From NCBI RefSeq assembly GCF_014640615.1, contig NZ_BMHH01000011.1:1-64000 (forward strand): a DNA stretch of 64,000 nt, given 5' to 3'. The position numbers and the translations under genes are program-made. The stretch's first letter is position 1; the number at the start of each line of letters is the position of its first letter. Positions 1 to 8,518 of this stretch are shown here, piece after piece. This DNA is from Paramesorhizobium endophyticum. GTDB taxonomy: Bacteria; Pseudomonadota; Alphaproteobacteria; Rhizobiales; Rhizobiaceae. The notes below the pieces were generated by a model. It was not told the origin of the DNA and searched no databases. It saw nothing but the letters and a program-made list of their open reading frames with translations.

Positions 1-146
1 CCATCAGAGCGAAGCGATCAGTCGCCAGTGGCGCCGCCGCCGTCGTTGTGTCGCTATATAGGGTCCACACCGCCAAACTGTCAACGCACAAAATGCGCCT
101 TTATGAACTTTTTTCGAAACCCCACTCCCCGCCCCTGTGGATAACC

Positions 147-183
147 CAAAACGAAAAACGGACGGGCGCCCCCACCCGTCCGT
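147..183 (-). terminator. Rho-independent terminator after the ABC ATPase gene
   Basis: A 9-bp perfect stem (158-166 with 175-183, ACGGACGGG/CCCGTCCGT) has an 8-nt loop. Read on the minus strand it is followed by CGTTTTTCGTTTTG, a T-rich tail. It lies about 55 nt past the stop codon of the ATPase gene and would end the leftward amino-sugar import operon. Nothing else was recognised in 1-238. Confidence 0.7.
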
Positions 184-238
184 CTCCGTCCCCCGGCCCC
201 CAAGCTCGGCCCACCCGGCCCAAGCCCTCTCCTGCCGG

Positions 239-1240
239 TCAGGTAACCGCCCGCCCCTCCGCGTCGAACCGATAGGTCTTCGCCGCATCCGGCGTCGCGA
301 AAAGCTCGGCCCCCGGCTCGGCCCTGTACTCTCCGAAAAGCCTGATAGTGATGAGCCCGGCCTCCTTGCTGTCGAGATAGACATTGGTGTCCGCGCCCAG
401 ATGCTCGACATGCATGACAGTGCCGGCCCAGGCGCCGGACTTCGGATCGACCGTAATATGCTCTGGCCGCACACCTATCGTCTTCACGCCATTCTGCCCC
501 AGCCGCTCCGCATCGATGAAATTCATCTTGGGCGAGCCGATGAAACCGGCGACGAACAGATTGGCCGGGGAATTATAGAGTTCCATCGGCGCACCGACCT
601 GCTCGACCCGCCCATTGTTGAGAACGACGATCTTGTCGGCGAGCGTCATCGCCTCCACCTGGTCATGCGTCACATAGATCATGGTCGCCGAGAGGTCCCG
701 GTGCAACCGCGCGATCTCGAGCCGCGTGTTGACGCGCAGCGCCGCGTCGAGATTCGACAAAGGCTCGTCGAAAAGGAACAATTTCGGCTCGCGCACCAGC
801 GCCCGGCCGATGGCGACGCGCTGCCGCTGGCCGCCGGAGAGCTCCGCGGGACGCCGCGCCAGATATTGCTCGAGCGACAGCATGGCCGAGGCCTTGGCGA
901 CGCGGGCATTGACTTCCGCCGCCGGCGCACCGGCCTGCTTGAGGCCCAGACCCATATTGTCGCGCACGGTCAGATGCGGATAGAGCGCGTAGGTCTGGAA
1001 CACCATGGCGATGCCGCGCTTGGCCGGCGGCACATGGCCGGATGCCTCGCCGTCGATCAGAACCTCGCCTGAGGTCGCATCCTCGAGCCCGGCGATGATC
1101 CGGAGCAGGGTCGACTTCCCGCAACCGGACGGCCCGACGAAGACCACCAGTTCCCCATCCTTCACATCGAGGTCGATGCCCTTCAAGACATCGACCGAGC
1201 CGAAGGATTTGCGGATATTTTCCAGTTTCAGCGTACCCAA
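239..1240 (-). CDS. ABC transporter ATP-binding protein (UgpC/MalK family, CUT1)
   Basis: Cytoplasmic ATPase that powers sugar import with the two permeases and the binding protein encoded just upstream. The 333-residue protein has Walker A GPSGCGKST (about residue 37), signature LSGGQRQRVAIGRALV, Walker B LFLFDEPLSNLD and the switch His in YVTHDQVEAM. A shorter C-terminal MalK-like regulatory domain (about residues 235-333) follows. The start codon is TTG, preceded by AAGGGA about 10 nt upstream; no ATG lies near the conserved N-terminus GTLKLENIRKSFG. It is the last gene of the leftward operon. Substrate assignment to amino sugars comes only from the neighbours. Confidence 0.93.
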   Translation of the reverse strand: MGTLKLENIRKSFGSVDVLKGIDLDVKDGELVVFVGPSGCGKSTLLRIIAGLEDATSGEVLIDGEASGHVPPAKRGIAMVFQTYALYPHLTVRDNMGLGLKQAGAPAAEVNARVAKASAMLSLEQYLARRPAELSGGQRQRVAIGRALVREPKLFLFDEPLSNLDAALRVNTRLEIARLHRDLSATMIYVTHDQVEAMTLADKIVVLNNGRVEQVGAPMELYNSPANLFVAGFIGSPKMNFIDAERLGQNGVKTIGVRPEHITVDPKSGAWAGTVMHVEHLGADTNVYLDSKEAGLITIRLFGEYRAEPGAELFATPDAAKTYRFDAEGRAVT

Positions 1241-1258
1241 AACAATTATTCCCTTAAA

Positions 1259-2326
1259 TTACAGCTTGATGGCCTTGCCGGTGCGCACGCTCTCATCCGC
1301 CGCCAGACAGATGCGCAGCGATTGCACCGCGTCCTCCATATGACGGGTCAAATCGATGCCCTCGCGGATCGCCTTCAGCATATAAGCCTGTTCCAGATCG
1401 CAGAGCTTCTGATGGTCCGGCTCGCCTTCCATCGAAAGATGCCGGTCGGCTTCCGCCAGATTGCCCGCCGCATCGAGCTTCGCCGGATGCACCCGGATGA
1501 CGGAGGTCTTCGTATGCGTGTCGATATCGGCGGACTTCGCCCCCTCGTCCATGACGATGGAGACGGAGCCGTTTGGCGAGATGACGTCCTTCACGAAGAA
1601 GGCCGTTTCCGACATCATCGGCCCCCACCCGGCCTCATACCAGCCGATGGAGCCGTCATCGAACAGCACCTGGAGATGGCCGTAATTATACATGGTCTCG
1701 TCGATTTCGGGCGAGAGCCGCAGGCCCATGCCGCGCACCTCCACCGGCTTGGCGTCGGTGATCTGGCACATCACATCGACATAATGCACGCCGCAATCGA
1801 CGATCGGCGAAGTGCTCTGCATCAATTGCTTGTGCGTGCGCCAATGGTCGCCGCTCGATTGCTGGTTGAGGTTCATGCGGAAGACATAGGGCCCGCCGAG
1901 CGCCCGCGCCTCGGCGATGAGCCGCATCCAGGAAGGGTGGTGGCGCAGGATATAGCCGACCACCAGCTTGCGGCCCCTCGCCTTCGCCACCTCCACCACG
2001 CGCACGGCATCGGCCACGTTGGGCGCCAGCGGCTTTTCCACGAACACATCCGCGCCCGCTTCCATCGCCTTGATGGCGTAATCTGCATGGGTGTCGGAAT
2101 AGGTGGCGATGCAGGCAAGCTCTGGCTTCAGCTTCTCCAGCGCTTCATCGAATGCATTGAAGAAAGGATATCCCCTCAGCTCCTCGGGCAGGTCGATCCG
2201 TGAGCGGTTGACGAGGCCGACGATCTCGAAGCCGGGATTGTTATGATAGGCAAGCGCGTGGCTCAGCCCCATATGGCCGAGACCGGCGACCATGACCCGT
2301 ACCGGCTTTGCGTTTTCAGCACTCAT
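1259..2326 (-). CDS. Gfo/Idh/MocA-family oxidoreductase
   Basis: NAD(P)-dependent sugar dehydrogenase family, 355 residues. The N-terminal Rossmann fold shows VMVAGLGHMGLSHALAY, and EKPLAPNVADA matches the family EKP motif that contains the catalytic Lys. The C-terminal alpha/beta domain carries H and D residues around DCGVHYVDVMCQ. ATG at 2326 overlaps the stop of the upstream permease gene by 4 nt (ATGA), so the two are translationally coupled. An in-frame extension to 2521 is antisense-like filler and was not used. The exact substrate cannot be read from the sequence; its place between permease and ATPase genes suggests it processes the imported sugar before MurQ/NagA. Confidence 0.9.
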   Translation of the reverse strand: MSAENAKPVRVMVAGLGHMGLSHALAYHNNPGFEIVGLVNRSRIDLPEELRGYPFFNAFDEALEKLKPELACIATYSDTHADYAIKAMEAGADVFVEKPLAPNVADAVRVVEVAKARGRKLVVGYILRHHPSWMRLIAEARALGGPYVFRMNLNQQSSGDHWRTHKQLMQSTSPIVDCGVHYVDVMCQITDAKPVEVRGMGLRLSPEIDETMYNYGHLQVLFDDGSIGWYEAGWGPMMSETAFFVKDVISPNGSVSIVMDEGAKSADIDTHTKTSVIRVHPAKLDAAGNLAEADRHLSMEGEPDHQKLCDLEQAYMLKAIREGIDLTRHMEDAVQSLRICLAADESVRTGKAIKL

Positions 2327-3162
2327 TTGACTGCTCCTGCCGTGATCCCGCGGATAAGCTGGCGGGAAAAGAAGAAATAGAGAACGAGCACCGGCAGGAT
2401 CGCCAGCGACAGCGCGGCGAGTACCGCGTTCCAGTTGGTGACATATTGGCCGATGAACATCTGCGCGCCCAGGGTGACGGTCTTCGTCTCCTCCGCCGGC
2501 GCGAGGATCAGCGGGAACCACAGATCATTCCAGATCGGGATCATGGTGAAGACCGCGACCGTCGCCATCGCGGGGCGCACCAGCGGCAGCACCAGCCGGA
2601 AGAAGATGCGGTATTCGCTGAGACCGTCGATGCGCCCGGCATTCTTCAAATCGTCCGAAACCTGCTTCATGAATTCCGACAGGATGAAGACGGCAAGCGG
2701 CAGCCCCTGCGCGGTATAGACGAGGATGAGCGAGGTCAGCGTGTTGACGAGCCCGCCCGCCACCATCAGTTCGAGGATGGAAACCGTTCCGAGCCGGATG
2801 GGGATCATGATGCCGAGCGCCAGATAGAGGCCCATCAGCGTGTTGCCGCGAAAGCGATATTCGGAAAGCGCGAAGGCCGCCATTGCGCCGAACACCAGCA
2901 CCAGCGCGATGGACACCACCGTCACGATCAGGCTGTTCTGGAAATAGAGCAGGAAATTGCCCTGGGTGAGCACCGTCTCGTAGCCGATCAGGCTGAACGT
3001 CTCCGGCGTCGGCGGCTGCATCGGCATGCGGAAGATCGCATTGCGCGACTTGAACGAATTGATGATGACGACGAACACCGGAAACAGCGCGATCAGCGTA
3101 TAGGTAATCAGCACCGCATGGGCGGCTATGGTGCGGGGTAAGGAATGGGTGGCGCGGCTCAT
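2323..3162 (-). CDS. ABC sugar transporter permease, MalG-like
   Basis: Inner-membrane permease of a CUT1 importer, 279 residues with six hydrophobic segments. The EAA loop that docks the ATPase is at about residues 178-200 (DDLKNAGRIDGLSEYRIF). The start at 3162 has a strong Shine-Dalgarno GAGGAGG. It begins 12 nt after the MalF-like gene and overlaps the oxidoreductase start by 4 nt. It pairs with the MalF-like protein encoded immediately upstream. Substrate is inferred as an N-acetylated amino sugar from the locus. Confidence 0.93.
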   Translation of the reverse strand: MSRATHSLPRTIAAHAVLITYTLIALFPVFVVIINSFKSRNAIFRMPMQPPTPETFSLIGYETVLTQGNFLLYFQNSLIVTVVSIALVLVFGAMAAFALSEYRFRGNTLMGLYLALGIMIPIRLGTVSILELMVAGGLVNTLTSLILVYTAQGLPLAVFILSEFMKQVSDDLKNAGRIDGLSEYRIFFRLVLPLVRPAMATVAVFTMIPIWNDLWFPLILAPAEETKTVTLGAQMFIGQYVTNWNAVLAALSLAILPVLVLYFFFSRQLIRGITAGAVK

Positions 3163-3174
3163 TCTTCAGCCTCC

Positions 3175-4104
3175 TCAGAACTGATACCGGCGCAGACGCC
3201 GCTGGATGCCGAAAAGATAGAGGCCGACGCCCACGAGAATGATCAGGAACATGACCGAGGCGATGGCAGCGCCCATATTGCGGTCGCCCACCTGAAGCTG
3301 GAACCCGAAGAAGGTGCGGAACAGGAAGGTGCCGAGGATATCGGTCGAATAGTTCGGTCCCGCCAGCGCGCCCTGCGTTGTGTAGACAAGGTCGAAGGCG
3401 TTGAAATTGCCCACGAAGGTCAGGATCGAGATGATGCCGATGGAAGGCAGGATCAGCGGCAGTTTGATCTTCCAGAACTGCGCCGCGCCGGTGATGCCGT
3501 CGCATTCCGCCGCCTCGACGATCTCGTCGGGGATCGACAGCAGCGCAGCATAGATCAGCATCATCGGAATGCCGATGAACTGCCAGACGGAGATGAGACT
3601 GACGGTAATCAGCGCCGAGCGCTCCTGCCCGAGCCAGGGGGCGAACAGGCTCTTGAGGCCGACAAGGTCCAGCATATTGGGCGCGATGCCCCAGAGCGGC
3701 GAGAGGATCAACTTCCAGATGAAGCCGACGATGACGAAGGATAGGATCGTCGGAATGAAGATGGCCGAACGGTAGAAGGCGCTGAACCGCAGCTTAGGAT
3801 GGCTCAGCAGCGCCGCCAGCAGGACGCCGATGGGGTTCTGCACCAGCATATGGATGATGAAGAACCAGACATTGTTCACGAACGCATTCCAGAAGCTCGC
3901 CGCCCAGCGCGGATCGCCGAACAGGGTGCGGAAATTGTCGAAACCAGCGAAAACGGAAACATTGTTCTCGACCCGGAACAGCGAAAGCTGCAGCGTACCG
4001 AAAAGCGGCAGGATCATCACCGCCGTATAGATCAGAACCGCGGGCGCGAGAAAAACGGCGATATGCCATCGCACGGGCCTGATTTTTGCGGTTGTCGTCG
4101 CCAT
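3175..4104 (-). CDS. ABC sugar transporter permease, MalF-like
   Basis: Inner-membrane permease, 309 residues, with hydrophobic segments throughout and an EAA loop EIVEAAECDGITGAAQFWKI near residue 200. ATG 4104 is chosen because GGAAGG lies 6 nt upstream; the longer reading would begin at a TTG without a ribosome site. It forms the heterodimeric channel with the MalG-like protein. The gene is separated from the binding-protein gene by about 300 bp holding a hairpin and a repeat, which may lower permease expression relative to the binding protein, as is usual for these systems. Confidence 0.93.
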   Translation of the reverse strand: MATTTAKIRPVRWHIAVFLAPAVLIYTAVMILPLFGTLQLSLFRVENNVSVFAGFDNFRTLFGDPRWAASFWNAFVNNVWFFIIHMLVQNPIGVLLAALLSHPKLRFSAFYRSAIFIPTILSFVIVGFIWKLILSPLWGIAPNMLDLVGLKSLFAPWLGQERSALITVSLISVWQFIGIPMMLIYAALLSIPDEIVEAAECDGITGAAQFWKIKLPLILPSIGIISILTFVGNFNAFDLVYTTQGALAGPNYSTDILGTFLFRTFFGFQLQVGDRNMGAAIASVMFLIILVGVGLYLFGIQRRLRRYQF

Positions 4105-4370
4105 TCTACCTTCCAAAAATTTATGTAGCGGGGCCGCCCTCGCCCTTCGAGGCTCATTCCGCTTCGCTCCATGAGCACCTCAGGATGAGGGCTATTGGAA
4201 CGTCGCGCCCCGCCTCGGGTCGCAAATGCCTGCCCCGGCATTCGTCTACCTTGCCGACAAACGCTTACCTCTCAGAATGAGGCGCGACAGGCTTATCCCT
4301 CATCCTGAGGTGCTCGTGAAGCGAAGCGGAACGAGCCTCGAAGGGCGAGGGATAAGCCTGCGCCGGTCAA
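4105..4370. repeat. Type D palindromic repeat in the binding protein-permease gap
   Basis: Two inverted arms face each other across about 107 bp: 4137-4191 (CCCTCGCCCTTCGAGGCTC ... CACCTCAGGATGAGGG) and 4298-4351, its near-complement. Related arms occur at 24310-24365, 24385-24480 and 50503-50688. Such CTCAGGATGAGG/CTTCGAGGCTC elements are common intergenic repeats in Rhizobiales. The two small open frames here read through the repeat and were not called as genes. Confidence 0.75.
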
Positions 4371-4403
4371 ATATCCCGGCGCGCATTAAACGGGCCGGGA
4401 TAT
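4371..4403 (-). terminator. Hairpin after the binding-protein gene (attenuator)
   Basis: A 10-bp perfect stem ATATCCCGGC (4371-4380) / GCCGGGATAT (4394-4403) lies 5 nt past the binding-protein stop codon on the minus strand. It lacks a strong T-tract. Such stem-loops after binding-protein genes commonly stabilise the upstream mRNA and cut read-through into permease genes. Confidence 0.65.
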
Positions 4404-4407
4404 GTCA

Positions 4408-5664
4408 TCACTTCGCCGGCTTGTACCAGCTATCGAGCCCCTTCTGCAGCTTCTCAGCCGCAACATCAGGCGTATCGGTCCCGTTGATCACGTTCGCCGA
4501 CTCGATCCAGGTCTCGTTCTCCAGGTTCGGCGTGCCGCGCGACAGGATCTGGTAGGTCGAGCGGATCGTCGGCTGGCACTTCTCGCGCCAGGAGACGAAT
4601 TCCTGGGCCAGCGGGTCCTGCATCTTCACCGGCGTCGAGGACAGGCTGAAGAAGCCCGGCAGCGCGTTGGCGTAGATTTCGGCGAACTCGGGCGAGGCCA
4701 CCCATTCCAGGAACTTCTTCGCCGCTTCCGGATTCTTGGTCTTGGCGTTCATGCCGATACCAAGGTCCGTGTGGTCGGAAATGTAGCAGGTGTCGCCCGC
4801 ATTCTTCACCGGCGGCGGGAAGGCCCCCATCTTGAACTGCGCCTGCGTATTGAAGGTCGAGATTTCCCACGAGCCGGCGGGGTAGATCGCAGCGCGGCCG
4901 AGCGTGAACAGGTTCTGGCTGTCCGGATAGGTCTGCGCCTCGAAGCCGTCGCCGAGATAATCCTTCCAGCGGGCAAGCGTCTTGAACGGCTCGACCCATT
5001 GCGGATCGGTCAGCTTTTCCTTGCCTTCGATCAGCGCCTTGCGGCCTTCCTCGCCCTTCCAGTAGTTCGGGCCGATATTCTGGTAGCCCATGGTTGCGGC
5101 TTCCCAGAGATCCTTGGTGCCCATCGCCATCGGGATGTAATTGCCATCCTTCTTGAAGGCGTCGAGAACGGCGAAGAACTCGTCTTCCGTCTGCGGCACT
5201 TTCAGGCCCAGCTTATCGAACGCTTCCTGATTATAGATGAAGCCATGGATGACCGAGGCCACCGGCACGCAGAAGGTGTCCTTGCCATCGTCCGTGATCC
5301 AGGCCGACTTGGCGACGGGGCTGAACTTATCGATGCCGGGCAGATCGTTGAGCGAGGCAAGCTGGCCCTTCTGGAACAGCGCCAGCGACTTGTCGAACGG
5401 GCGGCAGGTGATGATGTCTCCGGCCGAGCCGGCGTCGAGCTTGGCGCCCAGCGCGGCGTCATATTCCGTCGGCGCGGACGGGTTGAATTTCAGCTTGATG
5501 CCGGGGTTCTTCGCCTCGAAGGCCGGGATCAGCTTTTCCTGCCAGATCGGCAGGTCGTCATTGCGCCAGCTTTCGATGTTCAGCGTCACGTCTTCCGCGT
5601 TGGCCGCCCTGGCAAAGCCGAGCGTGGCGGACGCCAGCAACACCGCGATCATTGTCCTGTTCAT
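4408..5664 (-). CDS. ABC transporter sugar-binding protein (CUT1, family 1)
   Basis: Periplasmic solute-binding protein, 418 residues. Residues 1-23 form a Sec signal peptide (MNRTMIAVLLASATLGFARA, cleavage after ANA). The mature protein has the family-1 two-lobed signature: an early KNPGIKLKFNPSAPTEYDA segment, a central GRAAIYPAGSWEI segment and a C-terminal ATPDVAAEKLQKGLDSWYK-like end. ATG 5664 has a GGGGAG site 6 nt upstream. It is the first transport gene of the leftward operon and follows murQ by 65 nt. GlcNAc, chitobiose or MurNAc-type sugars are the likely ligands given murQ and nagA next door; this is inference. Confidence 0.92.
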   Translation of the reverse strand: MNRTMIAVLLASATLGFARAANAEDVTLNIESWRNDDLPIWQEKLIPAFEAKNPGIKLKFNPSAPTEYDAALGAKLDAGSAGDIITCRPFDKSLALFQKGQLASLNDLPGIDKFSPVAKSAWITDDGKDTFCVPVASVIHGFIYNQEAFDKLGLKVPQTEDEFFAVLDAFKKDGNYIPMAMGTKDLWEAATMGYQNIGPNYWKGEEGRKALIEGKEKLTDPQWVEPFKTLARWKDYLGDGFEAQTYPDSQNLFTLGRAAIYPAGSWEISTFNTQAQFKMGAFPPPVKNAGDTCYISDHTDLGIGMNAKTKNPEAAKKFLEWVASPEFAEIYANALPGFFSLSSTPVKMQDPLAQEFVSWREKCQPTIRSTYQILSRGTPNLENETWIESANVINGTDTPDVAAEKLQKGLDSWYKPAK

Positions 5665-5729
5665 GATAATTCTCCCCTTTTGCGCCTGATGGCGCGTTGT
5701 TCCCGCATAAACTTGTTATGCAGCACACT

Positions 5730-6641
5730 CTAATAGGAACCGAAATTCCCCTCTAATTCGACGAGCGCCGGACGCAGTTTCTGCCCGTTGCCGTCGAGAA
5801 GCTTTTGCGCGGCGCCGATATCCGCCGCGCCGGCCGCCAGCAGAACCGCCGGCTTGACCGCGCCGCCCGCCTCATCGAGACAGGCTTCGGCTTTTTCAAG
5901 GCCGCAATTCGCTATGGAGGCCACGATATGCGCCGCCCTCGCCTTCAGCTTCTGGTTATCCGCGTGAAGATTGACCATGTAGCCGTCATGGACATGGCCC
6001 AGCCGGATGGCCGCGAGCGTCGACAGAAGGTTCAGCGCGATTTTCTGGGCGGTCCCCGCGCCCATGCGGGTGGACCCCGCTATGATTTCCGGCGGCGTCG
6101 CCAGGAGAATGCCGATATCGGCCTCCTCAAGGATCGGCGCGCCGGGATTATTGGCCATGGCGACGGTCTTCGCGCCACGGCTTTTCGCAGCCTGAAGCGC
6201 GCCGACCGCATAGGGCGTCGACCCGCTGGCTGAAATGGCAATGAGGCAATCATTTGCGCCGGGATCGATCGCAAGCAAGTCCTTGCGAGCGCTCTCCGCA
6301 TTGTCCTCCGGCGCGCCGGTCAGATGGGTGAGGCTCTCGACCCCGCCCGCAAGCAGGATGACGATGCGGTCGCGCGGAATGCCGAATGTGCCGGGCAGCT
6401 CCAGCGCATCGGCCAGCGCCATCAGCCCCGAGCTTCCGGCGGCGGCATAGATGATCCGCCCGCCCTTTTCGAGCGCGTCGGCAGCCAGACCCGCCGCACG
6501 GGCAATATCATCGGAAACACCGGAGACGACAGCGGCGGCATCTTCCTGCGCTTTCGCAAGAAGCGAAGCGATCTCATGCGGCTGACGGCAATCGAGGCCG
6601 CGCGCCTCTTCATTGAGCTGTTCGGTCCGGTTGAGGGCCAT
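5730..6641 (-). CDS. murQ: N-acetylmuramic acid 6-phosphate etherase (MurQ family)
   Basis: Cleaves the lactyl ether of MurNAc-6-P to give GlcNAc-6-P plus D-lactate in the cytoplasm. The 303-residue length matches MurQ. The N-terminal TEQLNEEARGLD corresponds to the MurQ TE..N region. A SIS domain spans about residues 45-215 (YAAAGSSGLMALADA, ISASGSTPYAVGAL), followed by the MurQ signature STRMGAGTAQKIALNLLST. ATG 6641 was chosen over the upstream in-frame ATG because GGGAGAAC precedes it. First gene of the leftward operon, divergent from the kinase gene. A closely related SIS role on another sugar phosphate cannot be excluded. Confidence 0.85.
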   Translation of the reverse strand: MALNRTEQLNEEARGLDCRQPHEIASLLAKAQEDAAAVVSGVSDDIARAAGLAADALEKGGRIIYAAAGSSGLMALADALELPGTFGIPRDRIVILLAGGVESLTHLTGAPEDNAESARKDLLAIDPGANDCLIAISASGSTPYAVGALQAAKSRGAKTVAMANNPGAPILEEADIGILLATPPEIIAGSTRMGAGTAQKIALNLLSTLAAIRLGHVHDGYMVNLHADNQKLKARAAHIVASIANCGLEKAEACLDEAGGAVKPAVLLAAGAADIGAAQKLLDGNGQKLRPALVELEGNFGSY

Positions 6642-6843
6642 TTTTGTTCTCCCACATTTTGATAATGCCAAAAAAATACCACTTGTCCAGAGACCTTAAC
6701 GGTTTCTTGCGATGAAATTTCACACCACAGAAAAATATCCTTAATTTGCAGTGGTTTGAGAATTTTAGGCGGCAGATGGTTTTTGGCTCTTGGCTATTGG
6801 TACTTTATTGGTATCATCACAAATGAGTAGGAGACCTCAGCGC
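6642..6843. promoter_or_regulatory. Divergent amino-sugar promoter region with probable GntR half-sites
   Basis: About 200 AT-rich bases separate the murQ and kinase genes. ATTGGTAC (6796-6803) and ATTGGTAT (6807-6814) form a direct repeat with 11-bp spacing just upstream of the kinase gene. The complementary half-site AATACCAC (6675-6682) lies just upstream of murQ. Such TGGTAY half-sites fit a GntR/HutC-family operator. The local regulator at 7718 is the natural candidate. This is inference from sequence and position. Confidence 0.5.
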
Positions 6844-7725
6844 GTGGAACTATTTCTCGGGATTGACGGCGGCGGCACGGGATGCCGTGCGGCGCTGGCC
6901 GACCAGACGGGGCGGATCATCGGGCGCGGCAAGAGCGGCGCGGCCAATATCATGACGGATATCGACACGGCCCGGATGAATGTGCTCGCCGCGACCGGGC
7001 AGGCTCTGGCGGAAGCCGGGCTTGACGAGAGCGCCTATGGATCGATCTCCGCCGTGCTCGGCCATGCAGGGGCGAACGTCAACAACAATGGCGCGCGCTT
7101 TGAAGAGATGCTGCCCTTCGCCCGCGCCACGGTGAAATCCGATGTGATCATAGCGCTGCATGGCGCGGTCGGCGATGGCGACGGCACGGTCGTCGTTCTC
7201 GGCACCGGCTCGGTGTTCGTCACGCGCGAGAAGGGCCATATCCGCACCATCGGCGGCTGGGGCTTCAAGGTGAGCGACCTTGCCAGCGGGGCGCGCCTTG
7301 GCCGCGATCTGCTGGAGGAGGCGCTGCTCGCCCATGACAGTGTCCACCCCGCCACACCGCTGGCGGGAAAAACCATGGCGCTGTTCGAGAACAATCCGGA
7401 CAGGATCGTCACCTTCGCCCGTGACGCCCTCCCCAGCGATTTCGGAACTTACGCCCCCCTCGTCTTCGAATATGCCGGCAAAGGGGATCCGCTCGGAGTC
7501 CGGCTTATCGAGCGGGCGGTGAAGACCATCGAGGAAGCGCTCGACGCCATCATGCCGGCGGATAAGGTGCCGCTCTGCCTGATCGGCGGCCTCGGCCCTC
7601 TTTACGCAGAGAGGCTTTCGCCCAAATATCGGGAGCGCATCCGCCAGCCCCTGGACGACGCCCTGGGCGGGGCGGTCAAGCTTGCATTTCAACTCTATGG
7701 GCGCGAGGCGGGCCATCATGGCTGA
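6844..7725 (+). CDS. BadF/BadG-family amino-sugar kinase (GlcNAc kinase-like)
   Basis: ATP-dependent kinase of the ASKHA superfamily that would phosphorylate imported GlcNAc or MurNAc. The phosphate-1 loop FLGIDGGGTGCRAAL sits at the N-terminus. DGDGTVVVLGTGSVF (phosphate-2) and the central GGWGFKVSDLASGARLG motif are typical of BadF/NagK proteins. The final GGLGPLY matches the adenosine motif. GTG 6844 is used because TAGGAG lies 10 nt upstream; ATG at 6823 is the alternative. The stop overlaps the start of the GntR gene by 8 nt. Length is 293 residues. Confidence 0.85.
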   Translation: MELFLGIDGGGTGCRAALADQTGRIIGRGKSGAANIMTDIDTARMNVLAATGQALAEAGLDESAYGSISAVLGHAGANVNNNGARFEEMLPFARATVKSDVIIALHGAVGDGDGTVVVLGTGSVFVTREKGHIRTIGGWGFKVSDLASGARLGRDLLEEALLAHDSVHPATPLAGKTMALFENNPDRIVTFARDALPSDFGTYAPLVFEYAGKGDPLGVRLIERAVKTIEEALDAIMPADKVPLCLIGGLGPLYAERLSPKYRERIRQPLDDALGGAVKLAFQLYGREAGHHG

Positions 7726-8518
7726 TTCCATGCAGTCCGTTTTCGCCGGTATTGCGGCGCAATCGCCCGGAAGCGGCCCGCTTTACGTTAAATTGAAGCG
7801 GATCATCGAGGGCGCCGTGGAGCGCGGGCTCATCAAGGCGGGCGACGCCCTGCCGCCCGAGCGCGAGATCGCCAGCATGGCCGAGGTGTCGCGCGTCACC
7901 GTGCGCAAGGCCGTGCAGGAGCTGGTGAAGGAAGGGCTGCTCATCCAGCGCCACGGCTCCGGCACCTTCGTCGCCTCGCGGGTAAAGCCCGTGGAGCAAT
8001 ATCTGACGCAGCTCACCTCCTTCACCGAGGACATGGCCCGGCGCGGCATGATTGTCCGCTCGGTCTGGCTCGACCGGGGCCTCTATGTCCCCTCCCCCGA
8101 GGAAATGGTGACGCTCGGCCTCACCTCAGGCGAAAAGGTCGCCCGGATCAGCCGCCTGCGCGTCGCCAACGATACGCCCATGGCCATCGAGCGGGCGGCG
8201 CTCTCGCCTGCCGTCCTGCCGCGACCGGAGGACGTGACCACTTCGCTCTATGCGGTGCTGGCGGAAAACGGCAACCGCCCGGTGCGCGCCATCCAGCGCA
8301 TTTCGGCTGCGATCCTTAAGGAAAACGACGCCCGCCTGCTTGACGTTCAGCCGGGTTCCGCCAGCCTCAATATCGAGCGTATTTCCTATCTCGAATCCGG
8401 CAAGGTGGTCGAGTTTACCCGCTCGATCTACCGCGCCGACGCCTATGAGTTTATTGCCGAGCTGCGCCTGAGCGAATCCTCAGGCCAGCCGGCGGAAGCA
8501 GCGGGAGCCGTGCTTTAA
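7718..8518 (+). CDS. GntR-family transcriptional regulator (HutC/NagR type)
   Basis: A 266-residue repressor-type protein. An N-terminal winged helix (about residues 22-90) contains ALPPEREIASMAEVSRVTVR and the wing LIQRHGSGTFV. A C-terminal UTRA ligand-binding domain follows (VARISRLRVANDTPMAIE through DAYEFIAELRLS). UTRA domains of this group usually bind sugar phosphates such as GlcN-6-P or GlcNAc-6-P. ATG 7718 lies inside the end of the kinase gene. The stop is directly followed by the SIS gene start at 8519. It probably controls the divergent promoter region 6642-6843. Confidence 0.9.
   Translation: MADSMQSVFAGIAAQSPGSGPLYVKLKRIIEGAVERGLIKAGDALPPEREIASMAEVSRVTVRKAVQELVKEGLLIQRHGSGTFVASRVKPVEQYLTQLTSFTEDMARRGMIVRSVWLDRGLYVPSPEEMVTLGLTSGEKVARISRLRVANDTPMAIERAALSPAVLPRPEDVTTSLYAVLAENGNRPVRAIQRISAAILKENDARLLDVQPGSASLNIERISYLESGKVVEFTRSIYRADAYEFIAELRLSESSGQPAEAAGAVL

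Noticed and set aside
1322..3744. Several plus-strand open frames opposite the sugar permease and oxidoreductase genes
   Set aside because: All are antisense to well-supported ABC transporter genes and rich in Arg, His and Gln, as expected of shadows in high-GC DNA.
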